DNA of 64,000 nt. Source: JAKAIY01 sp963809385. Lineage in GTDB: Bacteria > Chloroflexota > Ktedonobacteria > Ktedonobacterales > JADMIN01. Positions 42,914 to 51,800 of the stretch are shown here, one piece after another. The translations under genes and the position numbers were made by a program. The stretch spans positions 254,545-318,544 of the forward strand of contig CAWEJL010000006.1 in the NCBI GenBank assembly GCA_963809385.1, in the 5' to 3' direction. How positions within the stretch are numbered: position 1 is the first letter of the stretch; the number at the start of each line of letters is the position of its first letter. Under the pieces are notes generated by a model. The model worked only from the letters and a program-made list of their open reading frames with translations, had not been told where the DNA came from and ran no database searches.

Positions 42914-43962
42914 CTACCCACCCAGCTTCTTCGCCCGCCGCTCCGCCGCTTCCGCTTCGGCGATGCGGCCCAGGGCGCGGAAGCATACCTCGCTTGCGCG
43001 ACCAACCTTGCGGATCTTGGGGATCAAGGCGTAACTGCTGCTCTACGCCGCCAGCGCTTCCTGATACGGCCTTGAGTTCTCTAGAATGCAGCTTTGTTGA
43101 CACCAGGCGGCGGCGTAGGAAGGGTCGAGCGCTAGCGCGTGGTCGTAGGCCGCCAACGCCTCCTCGCCCCGCCCCAGACCGTTGAGCGCAGGCCCTTGTT
43201 GTTAGGCCATACGTAGGGGGGTGACGCCTGCTGGTCGTTGGCGCCAGCCTCGCGCGGTCGTGAGCGGGGCGCCCTTGCCGACCCAGGCGCGCACGTATGC
43301 AGGGTCGAGCGCCAGCGCGCGATCATACGCCAGCGCCTCAGCAGGCGCTTCTGACTCGACCAACACGCGCTAGCTCGCCCCATGCATCAGCATTGCGCGG
43401 CGTCGCGCTCGGTGGCGCGCTTGAAGAAGGGCAGCGCGTCGGCCCAGCGCTTTTGCGCCGCCAGCGCGCGGCCCTGGGTCATCAGGTCGTCCACCGATTC
43501 GGCGGGCTGGGGCGTGGTGGGGGCGAGGGCCTGGCCAGCGGGGGTGAGGGCCAGCAGGCGCAGCGTGCGCTCCAGCATCTCGGCTTCGGGGTAGGGGGTG
43601 TTGTTGGGGCCTTCGATCCGCTTGTACTCCTCCAGGAAGAGCATTTGATTGAAGGCGTTGGGGTCAATCGGCGAGATGACCACCGGCAGGATGATGTGGC
43701 TGGGGTCGCGCAGCTGGATGTTGAAGGCCCACTTGCACTCACGCTTCACCCAGTCCGAGGCGAAGGCCGCCTTCGAGAGCAGCACGACGAAGACTGGGCG
43801 CGCGGCGAGCTGGCGCTGGATCTCGTCCAGCAGCTGGGTCGCGCCGAGGTTGTGCTCGTCGAACCAGACATCGGCGCCCGCCCCGCGCAGCGCCACGACC
43901 ACCCGCTCCGCCACGTCCTTATCCGCCGAGGAGTGGCTGAGGAACACCTGCATCGTCGCCAT
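42914..43962 (-). pseudogene. TIR-domain protein with TPR tail, tail broken
   Basis: The intact front part starts at 43962 (MATMQVFLSHSSADKD). It is a full TIR domain: VWFDEHNLGATQLLDEI, RPVFVVLLSKAAFASDWVKREC (with the Glu that is catalytic in TIR NADases) and a linker, then a TPR-like ALAAQKRWADALPFFKRA. It ends at a stop near 43387. Beyond it, other frames still spell TPR units (AYDRALALDPAYVRAWVGKG; GRGEEALAAYDHALALDPSY) and a terminal ALGRIAEAEAAERRAKKLGG with stop at 42914. At least three frame breaks are needed to join them. TIR-TPR proteins are often immune effectors or signal proteins; the front part could still be expressed. Confidence 0.75.
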
Positions 43963-44049
43963 CGCCCGCGCCCCCTTCCGCGCTACCGCCCGCGCCACAC
44001 GACGCCGCCTGGCGGTATTCTATCATGCGTGCGGGCGAGGCGTGGGCAG

Positions 44050-44200
44050 GCTCCCGGCCTTGAAAGGCCGGGGCACGCGGACGGCGCCATAAATGGCGTC
44101 CCCCCGCTCGCCCCCGCGCGACCCGCCAGGGCATTCATGCCCCGTCGTCCGTGCGCCGGTCATTCATGGCCGCGCGGCCTTTAAGGCCGCGCGCCTCAGT
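44050..44200. repeat. Cluster of family B repeats
   Basis: A direct copy at 44051 ('cggccttgaaaggccggggc') precedes a palindrome with 'cgccataaatggcg', a 'gggcattcatgcccc' palindrome and inverted copies ('ccggtcattcatggccg', 'cggcctttaaggccg') up to ~44195. It lies between divergent genes. Confidence 0.8.
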
Positions 44201-44282
44201 CCCGCGCCGTGTAGAATAACGGGAAGCGCGCCCGCCATCTTCGCGGCCAGGGCGCCATGCGGGAGTGGGAGAAAATCGCGTG

Positions 44283-44630
44283 ATGTCACGGACCGGCGCG
44301 CTGGTGATCGTCATTTTGGTCGTAGGGGCGGGCACGTACCTGTTGCGCGCGGTCCCGCTGGCGCTGGGCAGCCGCGCGAGGCTCTCGCCCGGCGTGGAGC
44401 GCTGGCTGCGCTACGTCACGCCCGCCACGCTGGGCGCCCTGCTGGGGCCGCTGCTGCTGACGCCGGATGGCGCGCTTGTCCCACCCTGGGCCAACGCCGC
44501 GCTGCTGGCCGCCATCCCGACCGCCGTGGTGGCGCGGCTCTCGCGCAACCTGCTGGCGACCATCGCCGCCGGGGTCATCCTCTACGCCGCGATTGGCGCG
44601 CTGCTGGCCTGGATCGGCGCCACCCGATGA
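44283..44630 (+). CDS. azlD: Branched-chain amino acid exporter small subunit (AzlD)
   Basis: A 115-residue membrane protein with four helices. It shows VGAGTYLLRAVPLALG, WLRYVTPATLGALLGPLLL and the C-terminal IAAGVILYAAIGALLAW of AzlD. The ATG at 44283 is chosen; a GTG at 44265 in the same frame is possible. In most genomes azlC precedes azlD, but here azlD comes first, with a 4-base ATGA overlap to azlC. Together they form an AzlCD exporter. Confidence 0.85.
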   Translation: MSRTGALVIVILVVGAGTYLLRAVPLALGSRARLSPGVERWLRYVTPATLGALLGPLLLTPDGALVPPWANAALLAAIPTAVVARLSRNLLATIAAGVILYAAIGALLAWIGATR

Positions 44631-45502
44631 ACACTGACGTAACGGAAAGCCGCCGCGCCGGGGCGCTGCGCGGCCTGCGCGACGCGCTGCCGATCATCCT
44701 GGCGTATATTCCCGTTGGCGCGACCTTCGGCGTCGTCGCCGTCAGTCACGGGCTGCCAGTGTGGATGGCGCCGCTGATCTCGCTGGGAATCTACGCCGGC
44801 GCGGCGCAGTTCATCTTCGTCACGCTGGCAGCTAGCGGCGCTGGGCCGCTCTCGATGATCGTGACACTGCTGCTGGTCAACCTGCGCCACGCGCTCTACG
44901 GCGCGACGCTGGGCCGCGCCTTCGCCCGCTGGCCGGAGGCGCGCAAGTGGCTGGCCGCCTGGGGGCTGACCGATGAGGTCTTCGCCGTGCTGGGCGCGCG
45001 CGTCACCGTTGGCGTGGCGCGCGGCGAGGCGACGGATCGCATCATCAGCCAGCCATATCACTACGCCCTGGCGTTCGCCTCCTACGCCGCGTGGGTCGGC
45101 GGCACGGTGGCGGGCGCGCTGATTGGCGCGGCGGTCCCCGCCCGCGCCGCCGCCGCGCTGACCTTTGGCCTGCCCGCGCTGTTCCTGGCGCTGCTGCTCA
45201 ACCAGCGGCCCACGCGCCCGCAACTGGCGGCGGCGCTGCTGGGCGCGCTGGTGGCCGTGGGGGTGCGCCAGCTTACCACGTCGGGGGCCGACATCGTGGC
45301 GGGCGCGCTGGCGGGGGCCACCCTCGGCGCGCTGCTCGCCGCCCGCGCCGAGCGGATGGAGCGGCGCGCCGGACCAGCCTGCGATCCGCGCGTACAGAGG
45401 CGACGATACGACTGCCCGTACTCGCGACCAATGGCGCCATTTGTGTCGCACCACGAAGCGAGGAGCGTCCATCATGAGCTGATTCAGCAAGATGAACCGT
45501 AG
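44627..45502 (+). CDS. azlC: Branched-chain amino acid exporter large subunit (AzlC)
   Basis: A 291-residue membrane protein. It shows ALPIILAYIPVGATFGVVAVSHGL, LGIYAGAAQFIFVTLAASG and NLRHALYGATLGRAFARW, all typical AzlC. The last ~45 residues (from ERRAGPACDPRVQRRRYDC) are polar, exceed the usual family length of ~230-240 and look like read-through into formerly non-coding DNA. The start overlaps the azlD stop, so the two are coupled. Confidence 0.87.
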   Translation: MNTDVTESRRAGALRGLRDALPIILAYIPVGATFGVVAVSHGLPVWMAPLISLGIYAGAAQFIFVTLAASGAGPLSMIVTLLLVNLRHALYGATLGRAFARWPEARKWLAAWGLTDEVFAVLGARVTVGVARGEATDRIISQPYHYALAFASYAAWVGGTVAGALIGAAVPARAAAALTFGLPALFLALLLNQRPTRPQLAAALLGALVAVGVRQLTTSGADIVAGALAGATLGALLAARAERMERRAGPACDPRVQRRRYDCPYSRPMAPFVSHHEARSVHHELIQQDEP

Positions 45503-45957
45503 CAACCTGCCGAGCGAGCGCGGTCTATCTGACGAATGCAACGGCAGGACGCCGAAATGGAGCGCGCACTCGATGCGAGGACCGAGTTGCGTCGACTTGC
45601 CGTCAGCGGCGCAGCGTCACCGCCTGAGTCCGCGCAGACTGGCCGCCAACGAGACGCTCAAGACGCGCCGTACGAACAACTCGACATGGCCCTGCGACGA
45701 CTGGAATCAGCTCCAGCCGCGCCGCGCGCCGCCACATGGAACGAGCGGACGCGCGGCGGCTGGAGCGCGCTACACCTCACAGCGGCCAGCGCGAAGGTAC
45801 TGCGATTCGGCTGGGAAACACGCGAGATGGCAACCGCCTGACGAAGCCTGCTACGAGCACGAGCGATGGTCGTGCGCGCGCATGCGGCGCGCGTGCTGCT
45901 CCGCAGCCAGCGCGGCCACGCACATGCTCGCGCGCTGTGGCCGCAGGCGCCGCGCGC
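45503..45957. other. Region without a supportable gene
   Basis: Several open frames cross this stretch (for example 45536-45841), but none has a ribosome site, a family match or a convincing composition. By analogy with the pair at 13.1 kb it may hold the worn remains of the partner gene of the HNH pseudogene that follows. Confidence 0.4.
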
Positions 45958-46414
45958 GTGAGCCGCTCCTATATCCCCAAAACCCTGCGTGACCGCGTTC
46001 GCGCTCAGGCGCAGGGACGCTGCGGCTACCGCCCTGACGTCCGAGGCGGTTGCTGGGCTGCGCCAATGGAGATAGATCATATCGTCCCTGAGGCGCTGGG
46101 CGGCCCGAACCGTAGAAGATAATCCTCTGGCTCAGCCTGCGCGCTATGCAATCAGCGCAAGAGCAGCCGAATCGCTGGCTCGCGACCCGCTCACTGGCGC
46201 GCTCACGCGACTGCTTTGACCCGCGCCATCAGCGTTGGCCGATCACTTCGCCTGGACGGAGAGTGGCGCGATCATCGTCGGGATAAGCGCTGAGGGCCGC
46301 GCCACCGTCACCGCGCTCGATTTGAATCGCGCCTCGCTGGTATTCGCGCGTCGCGCATGGGTCGCTGTCGGTTGGCATCCTCCCGACTCATCCACACGCG
46401 AACCTCTGTCTTGA
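45958..46414 (+). pseudogene. HNH endonuclease pseudogene
   Basis: The front reads SRSYIPKTLRDRVRAQAQGR and CGYRPD (second Cys of C-x-x-C lost), then APMEIDHIVPEALGGPN, the HNH core. It breaks near 46115. The other frame continues with RDPLTGALTRLL, a TGA at ~46208, LADHFAWTESGAIIVGISAE, ATVTALDLNRASLVFARRAW and VGWHPP, stop at 46412. At least two frame breaks and one stop are needed. It is from a different subfamily than the intact HNH gene at 13376. Confidence 0.75.
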
Positions 46415-46421
46415 CCCGCCA

Positions 46422-47003
46422 CTACTTCGCCGCTCCGGCGCCTTTCAGGCGGTCGGCGTACTGCTTGCGGAACTTGGCGACTTTGGGGGCGATGACGACG
46501 GAGCAGTAGGGCGCCTCGGGGTGCAGCTCGAAGTAGCGCTGGTGGTAGTCCTCGGCCGGGTAGAAGACGGTGAACGGCTCGACCGTGGTGACGATGGGAT
46601 GCGGCCAGAGTTGTCGCTCGGTCAGGTCGCGGATCACCGCCTCAGCGGTCGTCTGCTGCTCCGGGCTGTGGGCGAGGATGATCGAGCGGTATTGCTCGCC
46701 CACGTCGGCGCCCTGGCGGTTGAGCGTCGTCGGGTCGTGCGAGGCGAGGAAGATCTCGATCAGGTCATGGTAGGATAGCTCGCGCGGGTCAAAGACTACC
46801 TGAGCCACCTCCGCGTGGCCCGTGCGCCCGTCGCAGACCTGGCGGTAGGTCGGGTTCACCACATGGCCGCCCGCGTAGCCCGGCAGCACGGACTTCACCC
46901 CGCGCAGGCTGATAAACAGCGGCTCCAGGCACCAGAAGCAGCCGCCGCCGAGCGTCGCCGTCTCCTCCGTCGCGCCCGCGTCCGCCATCTCTGTATCAGT
47001 CAT
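46422..47003 (-). CDS. msrA: Peptide methionine sulfoxide reductase A
   Basis: The 193-residue MsrA. The catalytic Cys22 is in LGGGCFWCLEPLF, followed by VLPGYAGGHVVNPTYRQVC, GHAEVAQVVFDP and EQYRSIIL. The C-terminal AEDYHQRYFELHPEAPYC supplies a likely resolving Cys. It repairs methionine-S-sulfoxide with thioredoxin. It is transcribed alone. Confidence 0.95.
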   Translation of the reverse strand: MTDTEMADAGATEETATLGGGCFWCLEPLFISLRGVKSVLPGYAGGHVVNPTYRQVCDGRTGHAEVAQVVFDPRELSYHDLIEIFLASHDPTTLNRQGADVGEQYRSIILAHSPEQQTTAEAVIRDLTERQLWPHPIVTTVEPFTVFYPAEDYHQRYFELHPEAPYCSVVIAPKVAKFRKQYADRLKGAGAAK

Positions 47004-47088
47004 CAGTTCATACCTCGCTCACTCGCCGCGCTGGCGTAGATTTTCCACACCTCTGTATACGTATACAGAGTAGTGTACCGCGAGAATG

Positions 47089-47571
47089 TTACAGACATGA
47101 CGCGAGGCTGCGCCAGAGCGCGTGGCGCGGCAACCTAGCGTGGCGGCGGGGCGTGGCCGCATGCTGGTCATGCTGGTCGCGCTGGTGCTGGGTAACGCGG
47201 ATCGCGTGGCTGACGTGGGCGAAGCCACGCACGACCTCCAGTGTCTTGGAGAAGCCGCCGAGAATGGGGGCGAGGGCAAGGAAATTGAGGAACGCGCCAA
47301 CCCGGTCGTGATGACGCAGATCGGCGATCAGGTCGCGCACGGCGCACATGCTGCCGATGAGGGGAATGAAGGCAAGGGTGATCTGCGTCACCGCGCCGGG
47401 GATGCGCAGATCGCGGGCGAAATCGCCCAGGAACGCGCCAGCCACCACATCACCAATGAACGAGCGCCGCCGGGGATACGGCGCCACGATGGTTGGCGCC
47501 TCGACCAGGACAGGGCGCGCGGCATAAACGCCGTCCGGCTCATACGGCAGGGGTGCTCGTGGGTCCGCCAT
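47089..47571 (-). CDS. Small membrane protein of unknown function
   Basis: A 160-residue protein with FIGDVVAGAFLGDFARDLRIPG, AVTQITLAFIPLIGSMCAVRDL and VGAFLNFLALAPILGGFSKTLE, giving two or three membrane-associated helices and a His-rich polar tail (QHQRDQHDQH). AAAGGAG lies just before the ATG at 47571. I have the impression of a conserved hypothetical family in cyanobacteria and Chloroflexota but no function. Confidence 0.65.
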   Translation of the reverse strand: MADPRAPLPYEPDGVYAARPVLVEAPTIVAPYPRRRSFIGDVVAGAFLGDFARDLRIPGAVTQITLAFIPLIGSMCAVRDLIADLRHHDRVGAFLNFLALAPILGGFSKTLEVVRGFAHVSHAIRVTQHQRDQHDQHAATPRRHARLPRHALWRSLASCL

Positions 47572-47871
47572 GCGCGCTCCTTTTGATTTCCGAAGATGGC
47601 TTCCAGGTATGGGCAGTCCGGCATCCGCCAGCGTCTGTTCGCTATTTGGTGAATGTACGCGCATCCACTACGCAAGGTTGCGTACGGCGACATTCGTCTG
47701 TGAGCGCCGTCTGCTTCGCTGGCAGCATATCACAGCGCGATAGATTGCGCACGCGCTACAATAATCCGGTAGGCTACTTCGCGCGCGGGAATCCATCAGC
47801 GTCGTTGTGCGCCGTTCGTGTGGGGCGAGTAGCCAGACACAGAATATCAAGGTATGGAGAAAGTCGGAACA

Positions 47872-48843
47872 ATGACGGTACAGTTTGGTGTCTTCGCGCC
47901 ACAAGGCTGGCGCATGGATCTGGTCGAGATCGCCGATCCGGTGGAGCAATACGAGGCGATGACCCGCGTGGCGCAGGCGGTGGACGCGATGCCCGCGTTC
48001 GACAGCCTCTGGGTCTATGACCACTTCCATACGGTCCCTACCCCAGAGCTCCAGACGACCTTCGAGGCGTGGACCATCACCGCCGCGCTCAGCCGCGACA
48101 CCAAGCGCGTCAATATCGGCCAGATGGTCACCTGCAACGGCTACCGCAACCCGGCGCTGCTGGCCAAGATGGCCTCCACCGTGGACGTGATGAGCCACGG
48201 GCGGCTGTACTTCGGCCTGGGCGCTGGCTGGTACGAGCACGAGTGGCGCGCCTACGGTTACGGCTTCCCGGAGACACGCCAGCGCATGCGGGCGTTCCGC
48301 GAGGCCTGCGATATCATCGTTAAGATGTGGACCGAGACCTACCCGGAGTACAAGGGCGAGCATTATACGATTGACAAGCCGATCAACGAGCCGCGCGGCG
48401 TCCGCAAGCCCTATCCCTCCTTCTGGATTGGCGGCGGCGGTGAGCAGGTGACGCTGAAGCTGGTGGCGAAGTACGCCAACGCCTGCAACATCGGTGGCGA
48501 CCCGGAGACGGTGCGGCAAAAGCTGGGGGTGCTGCGCGGCCACTGCGAGACGCTGGGACGTGACTATGACGCCATCACCCGCTCCAGCAACCTCAACGTC
48601 TACCCCATCGAGCCCGGCGTGGACCCGGAAAAGGCTACGGAACCGATGCAAAAAGCGCTGGGCATGACCTACGATCAGTTGAAGGGGATGGCGGTCATCG
48701 GGACACCCGACGAGATCACGCGCCACATCGAGGGGCTGGTCGCGGCGGGTATCAACTACGTCATCTTCTACGTCCCGCGTATCGCCTACGATCATGCGCC
48801 GCTCCACATTCTGGCGGAGCAAATAGCGCCGCGGTTCCAATAG
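47872..48843 (+). CDS. LLM class F420-dependent oxidoreductase
   Basis: A 323-residue TIM-barrel luciferase-like protein of the F420-using subgroup. It shows FGVFAPQGWRMDL, FDSLWVYDHFHT, VNIGQMVTCNGYRNPALLAKM, LYFGLGAGWYEHEW and YPSFWIGGGGEQVTLKL. The start at 47872 is chosen with GGAG 14 bases upstream; the ATG at 47854 is possible and would add MEKVGT. With the DDN genes it indicates an F420 economy. The hydride acceptor is unknown. Confidence 0.88.
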   Translation: MTVQFGVFAPQGWRMDLVEIADPVEQYEAMTRVAQAVDAMPAFDSLWVYDHFHTVPTPELQTTFEAWTITAALSRDTKRVNIGQMVTCNGYRNPALLAKMASTVDVMSHGRLYFGLGAGWYEHEWRAYGYGFPETRQRMRAFREACDIIVKMWTETYPEYKGEHYTIDKPINEPRGVRKPYPSFWIGGGGEQVTLKLVAKYANACNIGGDPETVRQKLGVLRGHCETLGRDYDAITRSSNLNVYPIEPGVDPEKATEPMQKALGMTYDQLKGMAVIGTPDEITRHIEGLVAAGINYVIFYVPRIAYDHAPLHILAEQIAPRFQ

Positions 48844-48859
48844 CGCTTCCGGTAGTGGG

Positions 48860-48955
48860 CGGGGCGCGGCCATGAATGGCCGGCGCACGGCGGGGGTGAT
48901 AAATCCCTTGGCCTTTCAAGGCCCGTCGCGCGCTCCGGCTTTTCAAGGCCGGGAG
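48860..48955. repeat. Family B repeats
   Basis: A variant direct copy 'gcggccatgaatggccggcg' at 48866 is followed by inverted copies near 48911 ('ggcctttcaaggcccg') and 48936 ('ggcttttcaaggccggg'). Confidence 0.75.
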
Positions 48956-48998
48956 GGCGCAAGGGCGACAGGCGACAGATCACGAGGAGTGAATACCT

Positions 48999-49592
48999 AT
49001 GACAAGCAGTAGCGCATTTGATCCGGACGCCTATGTGCGCGCGGTGAATGAGTTCCGGCAAGGGAAAGACGCTGACTTCAAGGAGGCGCTGGACTCGCCG
49101 ATCCCGGCGACGGAGCGGCCCGCGTTCAGCGGGCTGCGCTACTTCCCGCCCGACCCGGCGCTGCGGCTGATGGCGACGGTCGAGCCGCTGGCGGGCGGCG
49201 GGACGTTTATGATGCGCACCTCCGACAATGACGAGCGCGAGTACGAGCGGTACGCCCTGCTGCATTTCACCCTGGACGGGCAGGAGTATCACCTGACGGC
49301 CTACCGCACGCCGGACGCGGATGAAGACGAGTCATGGTTCGTGCCATTCCGCGACGCGCAGGCGGGCAAAGAGACGTATGGGGCCGGGCGCTACCTGGAG
49401 ATTGCGCCGCCACACGCGCACGGCGCGCATGACACCACGGAGCCGCCGCGCGTCATCCTCGACTTCAACCTGGCCTACAATCCCTACTGCGCCTACAGCC
49501 CGTACTATAGCTGCCCGCTGCCGCCCGTGGAAAACACCCTGCCCATCGCCATCCGCGCCGGCGAGATGACCTACGCGGCGCACGCGCATTAA
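48999..49592 (+). CDS. DUF1684 family protein
   Basis: A 197-residue protein. The N-terminal helix DAYVRAVNEFRQGKDADFKEA, the FSGLRYFPPDPALRL segment and the C-terminal DFNLAYNPYCAYSPYYSCPLPP with NTLPIAIRAGE are the DUF1684 signature. The family's biochemical role is not established as far as I know. ACGAGGAG precedes the ATG. It is followed by the aminotransferase 113 bases downstream on the same strand. Confidence 0.88.
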   Translation: MTSSSAFDPDAYVRAVNEFRQGKDADFKEALDSPIPATERPAFSGLRYFPPDPALRLMATVEPLAGGGTFMMRTSDNDEREYERYALLHFTLDGQEYHLTAYRTPDADEDESWFVPFRDAQAGKETYGAGRYLEIAPPHAHGAHDTTEPPRVILDFNLAYNPYCAYSPYYSCPLPPVENTLPIAIRAGEMTYAAHAH

Positions 49593-49705
49593 GAAAGAGC
49601 GACTTCGGACGCGGACGCGCGCCCGCTGGCCATGATGGTCTCCAGCGCCGCGCACCGGACCCATGAGTAGTCGTGTCCATCCATCACACACAGGAGTTCA
49701 CCCTC

Positions 49706-50857
49706 GTGGAGCTATCACGCCGTCTGCGGAGCCTGCCGCCGTACCATTTCGCCGCCTACAACCGCAAGATCGCTGAGTTGCGCGCGTCGGGCCGGGACAT
49801 CATCAATCTCTCGATTGGTGATCCTGACCTCGCGACGCCGCCGGAGGTGCTGGACGCGCTGACCGAGAGCGCGCGCGAGCCGCTCAACCAGCGCTACCCG
49901 GAGTATGAGGGGATGGCGGCGCTGCGCGAGGCGTTCGCGGCGTGGTTCGCGCGGCGCTTCGGCGTCGCGCTGGACCCCCGGCGCGAGATGACGACGCTGA
50001 TCGGCTCGAAGGAGGGGCTGGCGCACCTGCCGCAGGCGGTGCTGGATGAGGGCGACGTGGCGCTGATGCCCAATCCCGCCTACCCGGTCTATCCGACGGC
50101 GGTGGCGCTGGCGGGCGGGACAACCTACGACATGCCGCTGAGCGAAGAGGGCGGCTGGCTGCCCAACCTGGAGGCGATCCCGGCGGATACCCTCGCCCGC
50201 GCCAAGATGCTCTGGCTGAACTATCCGAATAACCCCACTGGCGCGGCGGCCCCGATGGCCTTCTTCGAGCGCGCGGTGGCCTTCGCCCGCCAGCATGACC
50301 TGCTGCTGGTCCACGACATGGCCTACGCCGAGGTGCGCTTCGACGGCGCCCGCCCGCACAGCATTCTGGAGGTCCCCGGCGCGAAGGATGTCGCCGTCGA
50401 GTTCCACTCCTTCTCCAAGGCGTATAACATGGCTGGGTTCCGCCTGGGGATGATGGTCGGGAACGCGCTGATCTGCGAGGGCTTGACCCGGCTGAAGAGC
50501 AACATTGACACGGGCATCTTCCGTCCGCTGCAGATCGCCGGCATCCGCGCGCTGGCCCTGCCGGAGGAGTGGCTGGCGCAGCGCAACGCGATCTACCAGC
50601 GCCGCCGCGATGTGATGCTGGAGGCGCTGCGGGCGGCGGGGATGACCGTCGCCACGCCCGAAGCCGGGCTCTACCTCTGGCCGCGCATCCCCGCTGGAAC
50701 CAGCGCCGCGGACTTCGCGCTGCGGCTGCTGGATGAGACATCGGTCGCCGTCACGCCGGGAACCAACTTCGGCTCCGGCGGCGAGGGATACCTGCGGGTG
50801 ACGCTGACGGCGCCTGACGAGCGCATCGCCGAGGCGGCGGCGCGGCTGCGGGGGTAG
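49706..50857 (+). CDS. Class I/II pyridoxal-phosphate aminotransferase
   Basis: A 383-residue fold-type I aminotransferase. The Schiff-base lysine is Lys238 in FHSFSKAYNMAGFRLG. NYPNNPTGA and HDMAYAEVRFDG are present upstream, and YLRVTLTAPDERI closes the domain. It is closest in feel to aspartate/LL-diaminopimelate aminotransferases of the group used for lysine synthesis, but a specific substrate cannot be named. The GTG at 49706 is chosen because CAGGAG lies 9 bases upstream and the family start (LSRRLRSLPPYHFA) begins there. Confidence 0.88.
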   Translation: MELSRRLRSLPPYHFAAYNRKIAELRASGRDIINLSIGDPDLATPPEVLDALTESAREPLNQRYPEYEGMAALREAFAAWFARRFGVALDPRREMTTLIGSKEGLAHLPQAVLDEGDVALMPNPAYPVYPTAVALAGGTTYDMPLSEEGGWLPNLEAIPADTLARAKMLWLNYPNNPTGAAAPMAFFERAVAFARQHDLLLVHDMAYAEVRFDGARPHSILEVPGAKDVAVEFHSFSKAYNMAGFRLGMMVGNALICEGLTRLKSNIDTGIFRPLQIAGIRALALPEEWLAQRNAIYQRRRDVMLEALRAAGMTVATPEAGLYLWPRIPAGTSAADFALRLLDETSVAVTPGTNFGSGGEGYLRVTLTAPDERIAEAAARLRG

Positions 50858-50872
50858 GGGGTGGCGACGGGC

Positions 50873-51060
50873 GCGGCCATGAATGGCCGGCGCACGGCGG
50901 GCTGGCGCGGGATGCGGACGGGTGAACCCGCGCCTACGGGCCCCAGCGGGAACCCCGAACCCGCTGGGGCGCTTCGCTCCGCTCGCCCGGTGGCCACGAA
51001 GCCCGCCTGGGCGGGCTGGGACGCTTCGCTCCGATCGCGCGGTGGCCGTGTGTGGGTCCG
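50873..51060. repeat. Family B copy followed by a family A element
   Basis: 'gcggccatgaatggccggcg' (50873) is followed by a family A copy: 'gggtgaacccgcgcctacgg', the inner palindrome 'ccccagcggg' with 'cccgctgggg', and 'ggccacgaagcccgcctggg'. The remaining ~100 bases before the next gene show nothing else. Confidence 0.75.
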
Positions 51061-51163
51061 GATTGTTGTGACATTGGCTTCTCCCTGGCTTTTTCGGGGC
51101 GGCCGTTCATGGATGGGGAAGCGGCGCACGTGACATTGGGTTACACAAAATGTGCGATGTTGG

Positions 51164-51800
51164 TCAGGGGTCTGGGGAGGCGGGCAGGGGCGCGACGTTG
51201 AGCTGCTGGGCGCCGGAGGCGGCGATGTTGATCTGGGCGATGGTTGGGGCAAGCAGGCGGCTGACGCGGGCGAGCGCCTGGATCGAGGCAAGGTAGCGAT
51301 GATGGGCGCGATCGAGGCGCCGCTCGCGGAAGGTGGATGGGGGTGGCGTGCTGGCGGCGAGCTCGGCCAGATGGAGGGCGGTCCAGCAGGTGAGGACGCG
51401 CTCGACGAGCAGGCGCTCAAGTGGGGAGCGCGCGATGGCTTCGAGGTCTTGGCGGAGGGCGGCGAGCTGGTGGTCGAGGGTGTCGCGCAGCAGCAAGATT
51501 GTCGGGGCCGACGATGGATTCAGCGATGCGCTGGCGGACGATTTCAGCCAGGTCGCTGTACTCACGCGCCAGGTCAGGGTAGCGGCTCATGGCCTGGCGC
51601 AGCTCGCGCAGGGCAGCGGCGTCGCCGCGCTGGGAGCGCTGGACCAGCTTGCTCAACTCGGCGCTTGTCCAGGCGGTCTTCTTGGCTGTGGCGGGTGGAT
51701 TGGCGCCGCTGCCGCTGGGGTGGTCGTGGCCGGGCAGCTCGGTGGGGTCAGTGGGCGGAGGAGGCGGCTGGCGCCGGGACGGGTGAGTTGGGTGAGACAC
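51164..51800 (-). CDS. Conserved helical protein of unknown function, one frameshift
   Basis: The GTG at 51800 follows AGGAAATCCC. The N-terminal half (AELSKLVQRSQRGDAAALRE, YPDLAREYSDLAEIVRQRIA, ESIVGPDNL) breaks at 51498, where one extra T shifts the frame. The adjacent frame continues LLLRDTLDHQLAALRQDLEA, SPLERLLVERVLTCWTALHL, RRLDRAHHRYLASIQALARV and LLAPTIAQINIA. I recognise both halves as one protein that commonly follows the gene at 51748-52101 in Chloroflexota and Planctomycetes. The role is unknown; a link to mobile DNA is possible. Confidence 0.6.
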
